Assembly (NCBI RefSeq): GCF_035946055.1 | Contig: NZ_CP108364.1 | Coordinates: forward strand, 310,001 to 374,000 | DNA length: 64,000 nucleotides | From: Streptomyces sp. NBC_01341 | GTDB taxonomy: Bacteria; Actinomycetota; Actinomycetes; Streptomycetales; Streptomycetaceae | Reading direction: 5' to 3' | Shown: one piece after another, positions 24,201 to 33,358 of the stretch | Layout: each line of letters starts with the position of its first letter | Position numbering within the stretch: position 1 is the first letter of the stretch | Position numbers and translations under genes: made by a program | Notes under the pieces: model-generated | Told to the model about the DNA's origin: nothing | Database searches by the model: none | Seen by the model: only the letters and a program-made list of their open reading frames with translations

Positions 24201-25187
24201 GTGAGTCGAGTCACGCCCCTGAACACCGCCGCCGCCGGCCTCCACGGCGGTGACCGGGCACTCGCCTGGCTTCCGATACCCGCGGAGGAGTTCGACGAGC
24301 TCCCGGACCGCCTGGACTACGCGCATTGGGACGGCCGCGGGGAATACCCCACCGATCCAGCCCGTGTCGCCTTCTACGCGCCCCCGATCACCAAGGACAG
24401 CGATGTGATCCTGGCGCCGTTGCCGCACATGCCTCGACTGCGCGTGCTGCAGGCGCTCAGCGCGGGGGTCGACTACCTGCTCCCCCATCTGCGGCCGGAC
24501 GTCGTGCTGTGCAACGCCCGCGGTGTGCACGACGACAGTACGGCGGAGATGGCGCTGACGCTGACGCTGGCCGCGCTGCGCGGGGTACCGGACTTCGTCC
24601 GTAACCAAGCCGAGGGCCGCTGGCAGGAAGGTGTCCGTCCCTCCCTGTTCGGCGCCACGGTCCTCATCGTGGGGTACGGCTCGATCGGTGCGGCGATCGA
24701 GGAACGGCTGCGCCCCTTCGGATGTGCGGTGGAACGCGTCGCCGGCCGGGCGCGGTGGTCCGAGCGGGGGCCCGTCCACTCCCACTCCTCGCTGGCCGAC
24801 CTGCTGCCGAAGGCCGACGTGGTGATTCTCTCGGTGCCCCTGACGGCGGCAACTCACCACATGGTCGACGCCGGCTTCCTGGCCGCGATGAAGGACGGCT
24901 CGCTCCTCGTCAACATGGCACGTGGCGCGGTGGTGGACACCGAAGCCCTGCTCACCGAGGTGCAGGGGGGAAGGCTGCACGCCGCCCTCGACGTGACCGA
25001 CCCCGAACCGCTGCCCGCGGGGCATCCGTTGTGGACCGCACCGGGCGTCCTCATCAGCCCGCACGCGGGCGCGTTCACGTCCGCTTTCCTGCCTCAGGTC
25101 AAGCGGCTGCTCAGCGCCCAGTTGCACCGTCTCGCCGACGGGCAGGAACTGCACAACACCGTCACCGCTCTCCCCGCCGCAAGCTGA
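24201..25187 (+). CDS. D-isomer-specific 2-hydroxyacid dehydrogenase, 328 aa
   Basis: GTG 24201 follows AAGGAG at 24185. The Rossmann NAD(H) motif VGYGSIG occupies 157-163, and the catalytic residues of the family are in place: R241 (NMARGAVVDTEAL), E269 (DVTDPEPLP) and H288 (ISPHAGAFT). These enzymes reduce 2-keto acids to D-2-hydroxy acids, or the reverse. Because it is divergent from prephenate dehydratase, phenylpyruvate to phenyllactate is a tempting reaction, but that is inference only. Length is standard. Confidence 0.88.
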   Translation: MSRVTPLNTAAAGLHGGDRALAWLPIPAEEFDELPDRLDYAHWDGRGEYPTDPARVAFYAPPITKDSDVILAPLPHMPRLRVLQALSAGVDYLLPHLRPDVVLCNARGVHDDSTAEMALTLTLAALRGVPDFVRNQAEGRWQEGVRPSLFGATVLIVGYGSIGAAIEERLRPFGCAVERVAGRARWSERGPVHSHSSLADLLPKADVVILSVPLTAATHHMVDAGFLAAMKDGSLLVNMARGAVVDTEALLTEVQGGRLHAALDVTDPEPLPAGHPLWTAPGVLISPHAGAFTSAFLPQVKRLLSAQLHRLADGQELHNTVTALPAAS

Positions 25188-25498
25188 GCCGTCCCTTCGG
25201 CCGGCGCATGCGCATACCTCGCTGCGCCCTCCCCGGCACAGGCTCACACGGTGTGCGCCAACGGGCGGATCGCACGGGGCAGCCGGCAGGCACCAAGTCG
25301 TTACAAAAAACCTGACACCTACTCATGAGTCCATGCGTGTGGAGAGTGAACGTCTCGGCTCCGCGTGGCCCTGCACACATGGTTCAGCGGTCACGCGTCC
25401 GTCGAGGCGGACCAGCCCGAGCCACTGCTCCGGACCGTCCCTACGGCGGGACCGGCTCGGCCGTGGCCGGCATTCCAGGGCCGCCCATGCGGCCGACC
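25188..25498. other. Intergenic region before the SGNH hydrolase
   Basis: About 310 nt hold an AT-rich patch (TTACAAAAAACC near 25300) and a 10-bp palindrome ACTCATGAGT at 25321-25330, possible promoter parts. No gene is supportable. Confidence 0.4.
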
Positions 25499-26422
25499 AT
25501 GAGAGGACAAGCTTTGCAAAGACTGTCTACCGCCTCCCGCGCCGCGCGTGCCGTGACCGTGGGCGCCGCGCTGCTCTCCGCAGGAGCGGCACTGGTCACG
25601 GCCGGGGCGACCACGGCCGGCGCCGCCACGGACAGCCGGCACCACGTGGACTACGTCGCCCTCGGCGACTCGTACGCCTCCGCCCCGATGGTCCCCGGCC
25701 AGGTCGACCCGACCTGTCTCCGGTCCGACAACAACTACCCGTCGCTGGTGGCCCGGTCGTCGTCCGCGCGGCTGACCGACGTCACCTGTTCGGGAGCTAC
25801 CACCGCGAACATGGCATCGGTTCAGGGTGAGGTTCCCGCCCAGTTCGAGGCCCTGAACCGGGGCACCGACCTCGTGACCGTCACCATCGGCGGTAACGAC
25901 ATCGGCTTCTCGACCATCCTCGGAACCTGCGCGCACGTCACCGCCACCGACCCGTCCGGTGCCCCCTGCCGGTCGTACTTCACGGCCGGTGGAACCGACG
26001 CCGTCACCGGCTCGATCGAGCAGGCGGCCCCCAAGGTCGCTCAGGTGCTCCGCGGCATCCACCGCCGTGCTCCGCACGCCCGCGTCGTGGTCGTCGGCTA
26101 CCCCGACCTCTTCCCGGAGGACGGCATCGGCTGCACGAGTGCCAAGGTGCCCCTGGCGGCCGGCGACTTCTCCTACCTGCGGGACAAGGAGAAGGAACTC
26201 AACAAGATGATTGCCCGTCAGGCGCATCGCGGTGGGGCGCAGTACGTGGACACCTACACGCCCACCGTCGGCCACGACCTCTGTCAGCCGGTCGCCAACC
26301 GGTGGATCGAGACGTTCGCCCCGGAGACCCCGGCCGCGCCCGTGCACCCCAACGCGGCCGGCGAGAGCGCGATGGCCGGTGCGGTCCAGCGTGGGCTCTC
26401 CCGCCACTTCTGGCACCACTGA
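25499..26422 (+). CDS. Secreted SGNH/GDSL hydrolase, 307 aa
   Basis: ATG 25499 and TTG 25514 are both possible; the TTG has a better-spaced AGAGGA site and still gives a full signal peptide (basic start, long Ala/Val/Leu core, cleavage near AGA-ATD). The mature protein begins with the catalytic block VALGDSYASAP (Ser58 from the ATG), has GGNDIGF (block III), and ends with HPNAAGESAMA carrying the catalytic His. Six mature Cys residues could form three disulfides, as in Streptomyces SGNH lipases and esterases. It should cleave lipid or acyl esters outside the cell. A strong hairpin follows the gene. Confidence 0.9.
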   Translation: MRGQALQRLSTASRAARAVTVGAALLSAGAALVTAGATTAGAATDSRHHVDYVALGDSYASAPMVPGQVDPTCLRSDNNYPSLVARSSSARLTDVTCSGATTANMASVQGEVPAQFEALNRGTDLVTVTIGGNDIGFSTILGTCAHVTATDPSGAPCRSYFTAGGTDAVTGSIEQAAPKVAQVLRGIHRRAPHARVVVVGYPDLFPEDGIGCTSAKVPLAAGDFSYLRDKEKELNKMIARQAHRGGAQYVDTYTPTVGHDLCQPVANRWIETFAPETPAAPVHPNAAGESAMAGAVQRGLSRHFWHH

Positions 26423-26492
26423 CGGTTCGCGGAGGGTGCGTTGACGCCCGCGCGGAAGCGCGGCGCTGAGGGCGCCCACCGAGAGCATGCCT

Positions 26493-26521
26493 GGGGCCCG
26501 GTGCGTCATCGGCCGGGCCCC
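26493..26521 (+). terminator. Terminator of the SGNH hydrolase gene
   Basis: GGGGCCCGG and CCGGGCCCC form a perfect 9-bp stem with an 11-nt loop, 70 nt after the stop codon. Confidence 0.7.
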
Positions 26522-26670
26522 ACCTCCGTCTGTCCCTGCACCGAAGGCGCGTTTCCCGAGGAGCGAGGAGCGCACGCTGCCGGAACAGGCCCGCGCCGCC
26601 GCGTGTTTCCGCCGCGCGCCGCATGTCCTGAGAGACTTCTCCACACGGCCAGGCCTCCTTGGGAGTGATC

Positions 26671-26684
26671 CGCACACGTGTGCG
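26671..26684. promoter_or_regulatory. 14-bp palindrome upstream of the subtilase gene
   Basis: CGCACACGTGTGCG is a perfect palindrome about 200 nt before the subtilase start, in an otherwise gene-free 26423-26881 interval. It may be an operator; no regulator gene is adjacent. Confidence 0.35.
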
Positions 26685-26881
26685 CCGGGGATCCGGAAAA
26701 CCGCCCCTGAGCCTGGGCTACCGCCTCGAAGTATCCCGTACGCACCAGAGATGTCCGTTACGTGAACTGTCGGCGATGACGCAGATGTGTCATGGCCGCA
26801 AGGCGACATGCGTGGACCGCCATCTCACACTCTCTCTGTCCGATCATCAAGAGCGTTCTTCGGTCTTTCTCAGGAGGAGTT

Positions 26882-29800
26882 TTGCCCAGCGTTCCTACAT
26901 TCAGACCAGGTCCGGTCGCGCTCGCCGCGGTCGCCGCCCTGGCGATGGGTGCCGTCCCGGCCGGTGCTGTGACGCCTGCCGGTCAGGCCGCTCCGCGCCT
27001 GCCCGCCCGCTCGGCACATCTGCCGTCCTCACACACCGTCACTCTGATCACGGGTGACAAGGTGACGGTCAACACCGCTGCCGACGGCAAGGTCACCCGT
27101 GCCGTGCAGGGCGCGGACGGCCGGCCCACCGACGTGACGATGTACACGACCGGCGGAAACACCTACGCGTACCCGGCCGCCGCCCTCCGGTACGTCGCGG
27201 CCGGCAAGCTGGACCGCGAACTCTTCAACGTGACACGGTTGCTGGCGGACGGTTACGGGGACGACCGGCGTGACAGCCTTCCGTTGATCGTCACCTACAC
27301 CGATGCGGCCACCCGTGCACGGACCCAGGCCGTGCCCTCCGGCGCCGACAGGACCCTCACCCTGAGCAGCATCCAGGGCGCGGCTCTCTCGGCGTCACGG
27401 TCGAAGGCCGCCACCTTCTGGAAGTCGCTCACCGGCAAGGCGGGCGCGGCGAACGGCCGCAGCGCCGGGGCCAAGCCCGAACTGCGCAGCGGGATCGCGA
27501 AGGTCTGGCTCGACGGAAAGGTCAAGGCCGCTCTGGCCGACACCACGGCGCAGATCGGCGCGCCGCAGGTGTGGTCGGGCGGTGACACCGGTCAGGGTGT
27601 CGACGTGGCCGTGCTGGACACCGGTGTGGACACGCAGCACCCTGACCTCTCGGGGCAGTTGGCCGCGAGCACGAGCTTCGTACCCGACCGGAGTGTCGAG
27701 GACCACAACGGCCACGGCACCCATGTCGCTTCGACCATCGCAGGCAGCGGGGCGGCCTCCGACGGCAAGGAGAAGGGTGTCGCGCCCGGTGCGCGCCTGC
27801 ACGTCGGCAAGGTGCTGGACGACGACGGCAGCGGGCAGGACTCCTGGGTCCTGGCCGGCATGGAGTGGGCCGCCCGCGAGCAGCACGCCAAGGTCATCAG
27901 CATGAGCCTCGGCGCCGAAGCCACCGCCGGCGACGACCCGCTGAGCAAGGCCGTCGACGAACTCAGCGCCGAGACGGGTGCGCTCTTCACCATCGCGGCC
28001 GGCAACTCGGGTCCGCACTCCCTCCTGACGCCCGGCATCGCCGACGCCGCGCTGACCGTCGGCGCCGTGGACACCTCGGACACCCTCGCCGACTTCTCCA
28101 GCACGGGACCCCGCCGGGGCGATGCGGGCCTGAAGCCCGACCTCACCGCTCCCGGCGTCGAGGTGCTGGCGGCCCGCTCGCAGTACGCCGAGGACGGTTC
28201 GGGCTACTACCAGACGCTGAGCGGGACCTCGATGGCCACGCCGCACGTCGCCGGGGCAGCCGCACTGCTCGCCCACGCGCACCCCGACTGGACCGGGCAG
28301 CAGCTCAAGGACGCTCTCGTCAGCAGTACGAGGGCGACGCCCCGGTACACCCCGTACGAGGCCGGCAGCGGTCGTCTCGACGTCGCGGCCGCCGTCAAGA
28401 ACACGGTGTTCGCGACCGGCACCGTGTACGGCGGCTACCGGGACCCGTCGGCGCCCGCCGGTGACAAGTCCGAGAAGAAGGTGACCTACACCAACACGGC
28501 GGACGCGCCGGTCACTCTGGACCTGTCGGCCAACGTGCCCTCCGCGCCTGCGGGCGCGTTCACGCTGTCCGCCGCCAAGGTGACCGTCCCCGCTCACGGC
28601 AGCGCCCAGGTCACCCTCACCACGGACTTCGACCGGGTGAAGCGCGACACCACGACAGCGGGTCAGATCCTCGCCACCGGTCCCTCCGGCGCGGTGCTGG
28701 CCCACACCGTGATCGGTGCGTACGTACAGGCCCCGCGCTACACCCTCACGATCAACGGCAAGGACCGCAGCGGCCGCCCGATGAGCGGTGAGGTGTACCT
28801 GATCAGCGAGAAGGCCTTCTTCGGCCCCCTCCTTCTGGACGAATCGGGCACCGGCACGATCGACGTGCCCGTCGGCAAGTACTTCGTGAGCCTGGAGGGC
28901 GATGTCCAGGGCGCCCACGGGCCGCACTCGAAGGGCAAGGCTCTGCTGACCGTTCCCGAGGTGGACGTCAGCAAGCCCACCGCGGTGCAGCTGGACGCTT
29001 CCAAGGCCAAGCAGGTCTCGGTGCGGACCCCGCAGACGAGTACCCCGGCCAACGTCCGCCTCGACGTCAGCCGAGCGTTCGACAACGGAACCTCCCTGTT
29101 CATGCAGCGGTGGCAGGCCGAGGAGTACGACAGCGTGTGGGCGCTGCCCAACAAGCAGGTGACCACGGGTACCTTCGGGTTCGGTGGCAACTGGCGCCTG
29201 GTCGAGCCGGCTCTGGCGGTCTCGTACGGCAAGCGCGACTTCGACGACCTGATCGTCGCGCGCGGGAAGACTCAGCTCAGAGGGGGGACGTGGCCGTACA
29301 AGGCGGTCTACGCCGGTGAGGGCGGCACCGGGGCGTACACCAAGCTCGGCGCCCTGGGCAAGGCCGTCGTGGTCCGGCGCAGCGATGCGGTCGGCCCGGT
29401 CGAGCAGGCTGCGAACGCCGCCAAGGCCGGTGCGAGGCTGCTGCTGGTCGTCAACGACGGCAACGGCCGCCTGAACCCGTGGGGCTCCGACCTCGACAGC
29501 CCCTACACGGAAGAGGGGAACCCCCCTCCCCTGACGGTGGCATCGCTGACCGCGGACGAGGGCAACGACCTGATCGCAGGGATCAAGCCCGGCCGGAGCG
29601 TGGAGCTCCGGGTGACCGCGGACCCGACCAGGGACTACCTCTACGACATCAGTCAGCACTGGGCAGCGGTCCCTGCGGACCCGACCTACCGGCCGGGGAG
29701 CAAGGACCTCAATCGGGTGGATGTCTCCTTCCGGAACAACCGGCCGGCCAGGGCGATGGAGTCCCGTTCCGCTGTGTGGCAGGGCTACTACTCGTTCAAC

Positions 29801-30649
29801 ATGGTGCCCACGCCGGCCCGGACCGAGCGCACCGACTGGGTGTCGCGCGACACGGACTGGGTGGAGACGGCCGACGTCAACCAGCAGCTTCAGATCAGCA
29901 GCGACACCGTGAAGCGCTACCCCAGTGGCAAGACCTCCCACCTGGAGTACTTCGGCCCGATCCAGCGCCCCCGGTCGAACAGCAACTACGTGCCGGTGCG
30001 GGTGGGCGACCAGGTGCTGGCGGTGATTCCGGGGTGGGGCGACTCGGGCTCGGGGCACGTCGGCAGGACCCTGAACAACCAGGGGGTCCGGAACAGCGTC
30101 AAGATGTACCAGACACTCCCGGACGGCAACCCGCTGCTGCTGAGGGAGTCCACCACGGATACCATCGGCAGCGTCCGCTACCCCCTCGTACTGGACAGCG
30201 CCGAGGAGCAGCGCTACCGCCTGGTCTCGGACAACGCCAGGGACTTCTGGGAGAACGACTACTCGGTCACGACGAGGACCGAGTGGGGATTCACCTCGGC
30301 GGAGCCCGCTGCCGGTACCTACTCCGTTCTGCCTCTGATCCAGCTCGACTACGCGGTCGAGGGCATGAATGACGCCGGCAAGACGGATCGCCGCGCCGCC
30401 ATCACCGTCACCCCCTCACACCTGGACGGCGCTCCCCGCTCCGACACCATCGGCAAGGTCGGCCTCGACATCTCGTACGACGACGGGGCCACCTGGCAGC
30501 ACGCCGCGCTGACGCACACGGCGGCGGGCTGGAGCACGCACCTCAACGCTCCCGCCAAGGCACAGTTCGTGACCCTGCGCACGAGCGCCGCCGACAGCCA
30601 GGACAACACCGTCACACAGAAGATCAGCCGGGCCTTCGGCCTGAAGTAG
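26882..30649 (+). CDS. Secreted subtilisin-family (S8) serine peptidase with large C-terminal arm, 1,255 aa
   Basis: I choose TTG 26882 because GGAGGAG lies just upstream and a signal peptide (PGPVALAAVAALAMGAV) follows at once. An N-terminal pro-region (HTVTLITGDKVTV, common to big streptomycete subtilases) precedes the catalytic domain with Asp246 (VAVLDTGVDTQHPD), His278 (NGHGTHVAS), the oxyanion Asn375 (AAGNSGP) and Ser450 (SGTSMATPHVAG). About 700 further residues follow: Ig-like modules, a protease-associated-like region and a C-terminal beta domain. It resembles the SAM-P45 type of large extracellular proteases. A fragment homologous to its last 150 residues lies inverted at 31304-31774. 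A strong terminator follows. Confidence 0.92.
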   Translation: MPSVPTFRPGPVALAAVAALAMGAVPAGAVTPAGQAAPRLPARSAHLPSSHTVTLITGDKVTVNTAADGKVTRAVQGADGRPTDVTMYTTGGNTYAYPAAALRYVAAGKLDRELFNVTRLLADGYGDDRRDSLPLIVTYTDAATRARTQAVPSGADRTLTLSSIQGAALSASRSKAATFWKSLTGKAGAANGRSAGAKPELRSGIAKVWLDGKVKAALADTTAQIGAPQVWSGGDTGQGVDVAVLDTGVDTQHPDLSGQLAASTSFVPDRSVEDHNGHGTHVASTIAGSGAASDGKEKGVAPGARLHVGKVLDDDGSGQDSWVLAGMEWAAREQHAKVISMSLGAEATAGDDPLSKAVDELSAETGALFTIAAGNSGPHSLLTPGIADAALTVGAVDTSDTLADFSSTGPRRGDAGLKPDLTAPGVEVLAARSQYAEDGSGYYQTLSGTSMATPHVAGAAALLAHAHPDWTGQQLKDALVSSTRATPRYTPYEAGSGRLDVAAAVKNTVFATGTVYGGYRDPSAPAGDKSEKKVTYTNTADAPVTLDLSANVPSAPAGAFTLSAAKVTVPAHGSAQVTLTTDFDRVKRDTTTAGQILATGPSGAVLAHTVIGAYVQAPRYTLTINGKDRSGRPMSGEVYLISEKAFFGPLLLDESGTGTIDVPVGKYFVSLEGDVQGAHGPHSKGKALLTVPEVDVSKPTAVQLDASKAKQVSVRTPQTSTPANVRLDVSRAFDNGTSLFMQRWQAEEYDSVWALPNKQVTTGTFGFGGNWRLVEPALAVSYGKRDFDDLIVARGKTQLRGGTWPYKAVYAGEGGTGAYTKLGALGKAVVVRRSDAVGPVEQAANAAKAGARLLLVVNDGNGRLNPWGSDLDSPYTEEGNPPPLTVASLTADEGNDLIAGIKPGRSVELRVTADPTRDYLYDISQHWAAVPADPTYRPGSKDLNRVDVSFRNNRPARAMESRSAVWQGYYSFNMVPTPARTERTDWVSRDTDWVETADVNQQLQISSDTVKRYPSGKTSHLEYFGPIQRPRSNSNYVPVRVGDQVLAVIPGWGDSGSGHVGRTLNNQGVRNSVKMYQTLPDGNPLLLRESTTDTIGSVRYPLVLDSAEEQRYRLVSDNARDFWENDYSVTTRTEWGFTSAEPAAGTYSVLPLIQLDYAVEGMNDAGKTDRRAAITVTPSHLDGAPRSDTIGKVGLDISYDDGATWQHAALTHTAAGWSTHLNAPAKAQFVTLRTSAADSQDNTVTQKISRAFGLK

Positions 30650-30680
30650 ACAGGCACGGAACAGCCACTCGCTGATCCGG

Positions 30681-30717
30681 TCAGGGGCGGGACCGCAGCC
30701 GGCGGTCCCGCCCCTGA
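30681..30717 (+). terminator. Strong terminator of the subtilase gene
   Basis: TCAGGGGCGGGACCG pairs perfectly over 15 bp with CGGTCCCGCCCCTGA around a 7-nt loop, 32 nt after the stop. Confidence 0.85.
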
Positions 30718-30843
30718 CGTCGTCACGGGAAGGTTCTGACGGGGCCCCGGTGCACGGGGAGAACGCCCGGCATGGCGGGGGCCCGGAGGGGGCAGACGCA
30801 GAGCACACGAGCCCGTCGGCGGGCCTGAACGCGGAGGTCACGG

Positions 30844-31194
30844 ATGCTGTCCCACAGACGTGAACACGATGTCCTCGTCCTCACCGTGCACGAGGACCCG
30901 GGGATCGGGGGTCGGGCCGAACTGGCCGAAAACATAACGGACTTCGTGCGAGCCTTCCAGCCGGCACCGGTGGTCGTCGTCACCGACGACGCCGCTGCCA
31001 CTCCCGCGACGGCCAGCGCCGTCCTGCGTGCCCATCGCCGCTGCGGCGATCTGAACGTGCTCTTCTCTGCCGTCACCCACAGCGCCTCCGTCCGACGGCT
31101 GTTGGAGGACAACGCCGACTCCCGGGGGCCAGGGCTGGTCGTTCACGGCCGAGCCGATGTCGCCGTCGACACGGTCTGCGGCGCCGCGGCCTGA
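30844..31194 (+). CDS. Small STAS-like protein, 116 aa
   Basis: ATG 30844 is preceded by GGAGGT. The sequence alternates strands and helices (HDVLVLTVHEDPGI, PVVVVTDDAAATPA, DLNVLFSAVTHSASVRRLLE) like the STAS fold of anti-anti-sigma factors, with the typical late helix VRRLLE. A clear regulatory Ser/Thr in the canonical D-S-S/T loop is not obvious. If the fold is right, it would act in partner-switching control of a sigma factor or kinase. No partner gene is adjacent. It is convergent with the subtilase fragment, separated by a strong bidirectional hairpin. Confidence 0.6.
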   Translation: MLSHRREHDVLVLTVHEDPGIGGRAELAENITDFVRAFQPAPVVVVTDDAAATPATASAVLRAHRRCGDLNVLFSAVTHSASVRRLLEDNADSRGPGLVVHGRADVAVDTVCGAAA

Positions 31195-31255
31195 GCATCG
31201 GTGACGAGGACATCCCCCGCCCTCGTCGGGCAGGCGTCACAAGCTCGTGCAGCGG

Positions 31256-31292
31256 GGGCCGGGGGCCGCAGCAGGACTGCGGCCCCCGGCCC
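31256..31292. terminator. Bidirectional terminator
   Basis: GGGCCGGGGGCCGCAG and CTGCGGCCCCCGGCCC form a perfect 16-bp stem with a 5-nt loop between converging genes. Confidence 0.85.
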
Positions 31293-31303
31293 TCGTACGT
31301 CAT

Positions 31304-31774
31304 CTATCGCAGGCCGTAGGCCCGGACGAGGGTCTGGGTGATCGTCCCTCCCCCGTCGTCCTTCGCGGCGGTCCGCAGGGACACGAACGACGCCGACGCG
31401 GGAGCGGACAGGCGTGCCTCCCAGGCGCCGCCGTGACGCGAGGTCTTCGGCCGGTGCCAGCTCGCGCCGCCGTCGCAGGAGACCTCAAGGCCCAGCGAGG
31501 AGACCTCCCTGTCAGGGGCACCGGGTACCGACGGGGTGATGTCAACGGCCGCATTGCGGCGGGCCTTGCCGTCGGCGTCCTGATCCACGTCGTAGTCGAG
31601 CTGTACCAGCGGAAGGGTCTGCTGCTCCGCTTCTCCGGAGACGAACGACCACTCGGTCCTGGTGGCTGTGGAGTACGGACCGAACACGGGGTTGTCGTTG
31701 GCCGCCTCGACCACGAGCCGATAACGCGTCGGTTCGGGAGCTCCCGCGCCTGCACCCACAGCGTGGCGCAACAT
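31304..31774 (-). pseudogene. Orphan C-terminal domain of a subtilase, inverted copy
   Basis: The 156-residue frame aligns along its length with the last 150 residues of the neighbouring S8 peptidase: RYRLVVEAANDN vs RYRLVSDNARDF, TRTEWSFVSGEAE vs TRTEWGFTSAEPA, LPLVQLDYDVD vs LPLIQLDYAVE, and FVSLRTAAKDD vs FVTLRTSAADS. It has no signal peptide, protease domain or good ribosome site; an in-frame stop lies about 15 codons upstream of the ATG. It is most simply the surviving tail of a second, inverted subtilase gene, diverged enough to be old. Expression as a free domain is possible but unsupported. Confidence 0.75.
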
Positions 31775-32254
31775 CGACTTGGCACACTCTGGACAGGCCC
31801 GAACGGTGACTGATCACCGCCGGTACCGCACTCTGAAGTGCGGTCGACACGAGGGCCGCACATCCGGCGTGCGACGGCCGCGAGCTCCGGGTGGTGTGGG
31901 CGCGACCCCTCCGTGGGGGGCGGGGCAGCGATTCCACCCGGAAGGGTTGGGCGCGGTCGGTGGATTCCGCCGACCGCCCCGCCTCGGCTGGCGCCGTTGG
32001 GACATGTCGCATTTGCGACACCTGTGTACCAGTGACACGGCGTACGGCGCCGACGGATCCTGCGTACGACACGTTTCGCCACTCGCCCGGACAGCAGAAG
32101 GCGGGCTGCATGAGCCCCGGCACGCTCCGCTGATGCCCGTGGGCGCCCCACACCCGCCGCGGCGCGCGGGCAGCGGTCGTGTATAGTCCAATCTTCAACG
32201 ATATGTGTGGCCGATACGCCTGTGCGTGTCAGCCGGAGCCAAAAGGGAGGCTGC
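31775..32254. other. Intergenic region upstream of the TrmB/LuxR-type regulator, with a 16-bp palindrome
   Basis: The 480-nt interval shows no supportable gene. TGTCGCA-TT-TGCGACA at 32005-32020 is a perfect inverted repeat, and a TATAGT box sits at 32182-32187. Both could serve the regulator that starts at 32255; autoregulation is a guess. Confidence 0.45.
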
Positions 32255-33256
32255 ATGCTTGAGGCAGCTGGTCTCACTGCGGTCGAGGAGACCGTATACC
32301 GGCTTCTGATAGCGACTTCGACGGCGTCGGCCGACGAGATCGCCGCGCAGACCGGCCTCACATACGTGCAGGCCGAGGGCGTCCTCGCCGCTCTGGCGAC
32401 CATGGGGCTCGCCAGCACCACCGACCGGCAGCCCCTCCACTTCACGGCCTCCCCTCCCGACGTCGCGCTGCTGCCGCGCCTGCAGCGCAACGCGGACGCC
32501 CTCGATCAGGCACGAGCCGCAGTCACCGGCCTGCTGGAGAGCTACCGCGGCACGCGGCGGCGCCAGGATGCCGGCCAGCTCATCGAGGTCATCACCGGAG
32601 CCGAGGCGCTGCGCCAGCACCTGCGCCAACTACAGGACAACGCCCGCCACGAGATGTTGTGGTTCTGCAAGGCCCAGTACGTCGCCATGCCGTCGGGCAG
32701 CAACACGGCCGAGTACGACGCCCTGGCCCGCGGGGTTCGCTACCGCGTCCTGTACGAACGTGCGTTCTTCGACGACGAGGGCGCCGTTGACAACGTTGTT
32801 AGTTCCGTCGGTGCGGGCGAGGTCGCTCGTTCGGTACCCCACCTCCCCCTGCGGCTCGCCGTCGCCGACCGGACCATCGCCATCTGCCCGTTGGTACCGG
32901 GCGGACCGGCAGGCAGCCCGGTCGAACCCACGGCGGCGCTGCTCCGCGACAGCAGTCTCCTGGAGGCACTCACCGCGCTGTTCGAGCGCTACTGGGAGGA
33001 CGCCGTACCCCTGCACGTCAGCGACTCAGGGACGGTCAGCGGTACCGACGACTCCCCCGGGACAGCCCCTCTGCGGGAGACAGACCGGCGGCTGCTGTCA
33101 CTCCTGATAGCCGGCATCACGGACAAGGCCATCGCGAGTCAGATGGGACTGAGCCGCCGCACGGTCCAGCGCCACATTCAGCACCTGATGACCGTCGCGG
33201 GCGCCACCACCCGGATGCAGCTCGCCTGGCAGGCCGCTCGTCGTGGGTGGCTGTAG
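32255..33256 (+). CDS. TrmB/LuxR-type transcriptional regulator, 333 aa
   Basis: ATG 32255 follows GGGAGG. The N-terminal 80 residues form a TrmB-like winged helix (AVEETVYRLLIATSTASADEI and on). The middle resembles the phospholipase D-like sensor part of streptomycete TrmB proteins (ITGAEALRQHLRQLQDNARH). The C-terminal 60 residues are a LuxR-type helix-turn-helix (LRETDRRLLSLLIAGITDKAI, SRRTVQRHIQHLM). Such two-headed regulators are common in Streptomyces, and their inducers are mostly unknown. The palindrome at 32005 is a candidate site. The nearest plus-strand gene downstream is on the other side of a convergent gene, so it is probably monocistronic. Confidence 0.85.
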   Translation: MLEAAGLTAVEETVYRLLIATSTASADEIAAQTGLTYVQAEGVLAALATMGLASTTDRQPLHFTASPPDVALLPRLQRNADALDQARAAVTGLLESYRGTRRRQDAGQLIEVITGAEALRQHLRQLQDNARHEMLWFCKAQYVAMPSGSNTAEYDALARGVRYRVLYERAFFDDEGAVDNVVSSVGAGEVARSVPHLPLRLAVADRTIAICPLVPGGPAGSPVEPTAALLRDSSLLEALTALFERYWEDAVPLHVSDSGTVSGTDDSPGTAPLRETDRRLLSLLIAGITDKAIASQMGLSRRTVQRHIQHLMTVAGATTRMQLAWQAARRGWL

Positions 33257-33358
33257 GGACCACCGCACGCCGCTCACCGTGGCCGGCGGAGATCTCGGCC
33301 GAACGCACGCTCCGGCGCCGCTGCGATGCCGTTGAGCCGGCCGTGCACATCCGGCGGT

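Noticed and set aside
17418..25187. A classical antibiotic gene cluster
   Set aside because: There is no PKS, NRPS, terpene cyclase or dedicated transporter among these genes; only a looser functional grouping can be defended.
27395..30058. Minus-strand open frame of 887 codons
   Set aside because: It mirrors the subtilase gene; the plus strand holds the full catalytic triad and a signal peptide.
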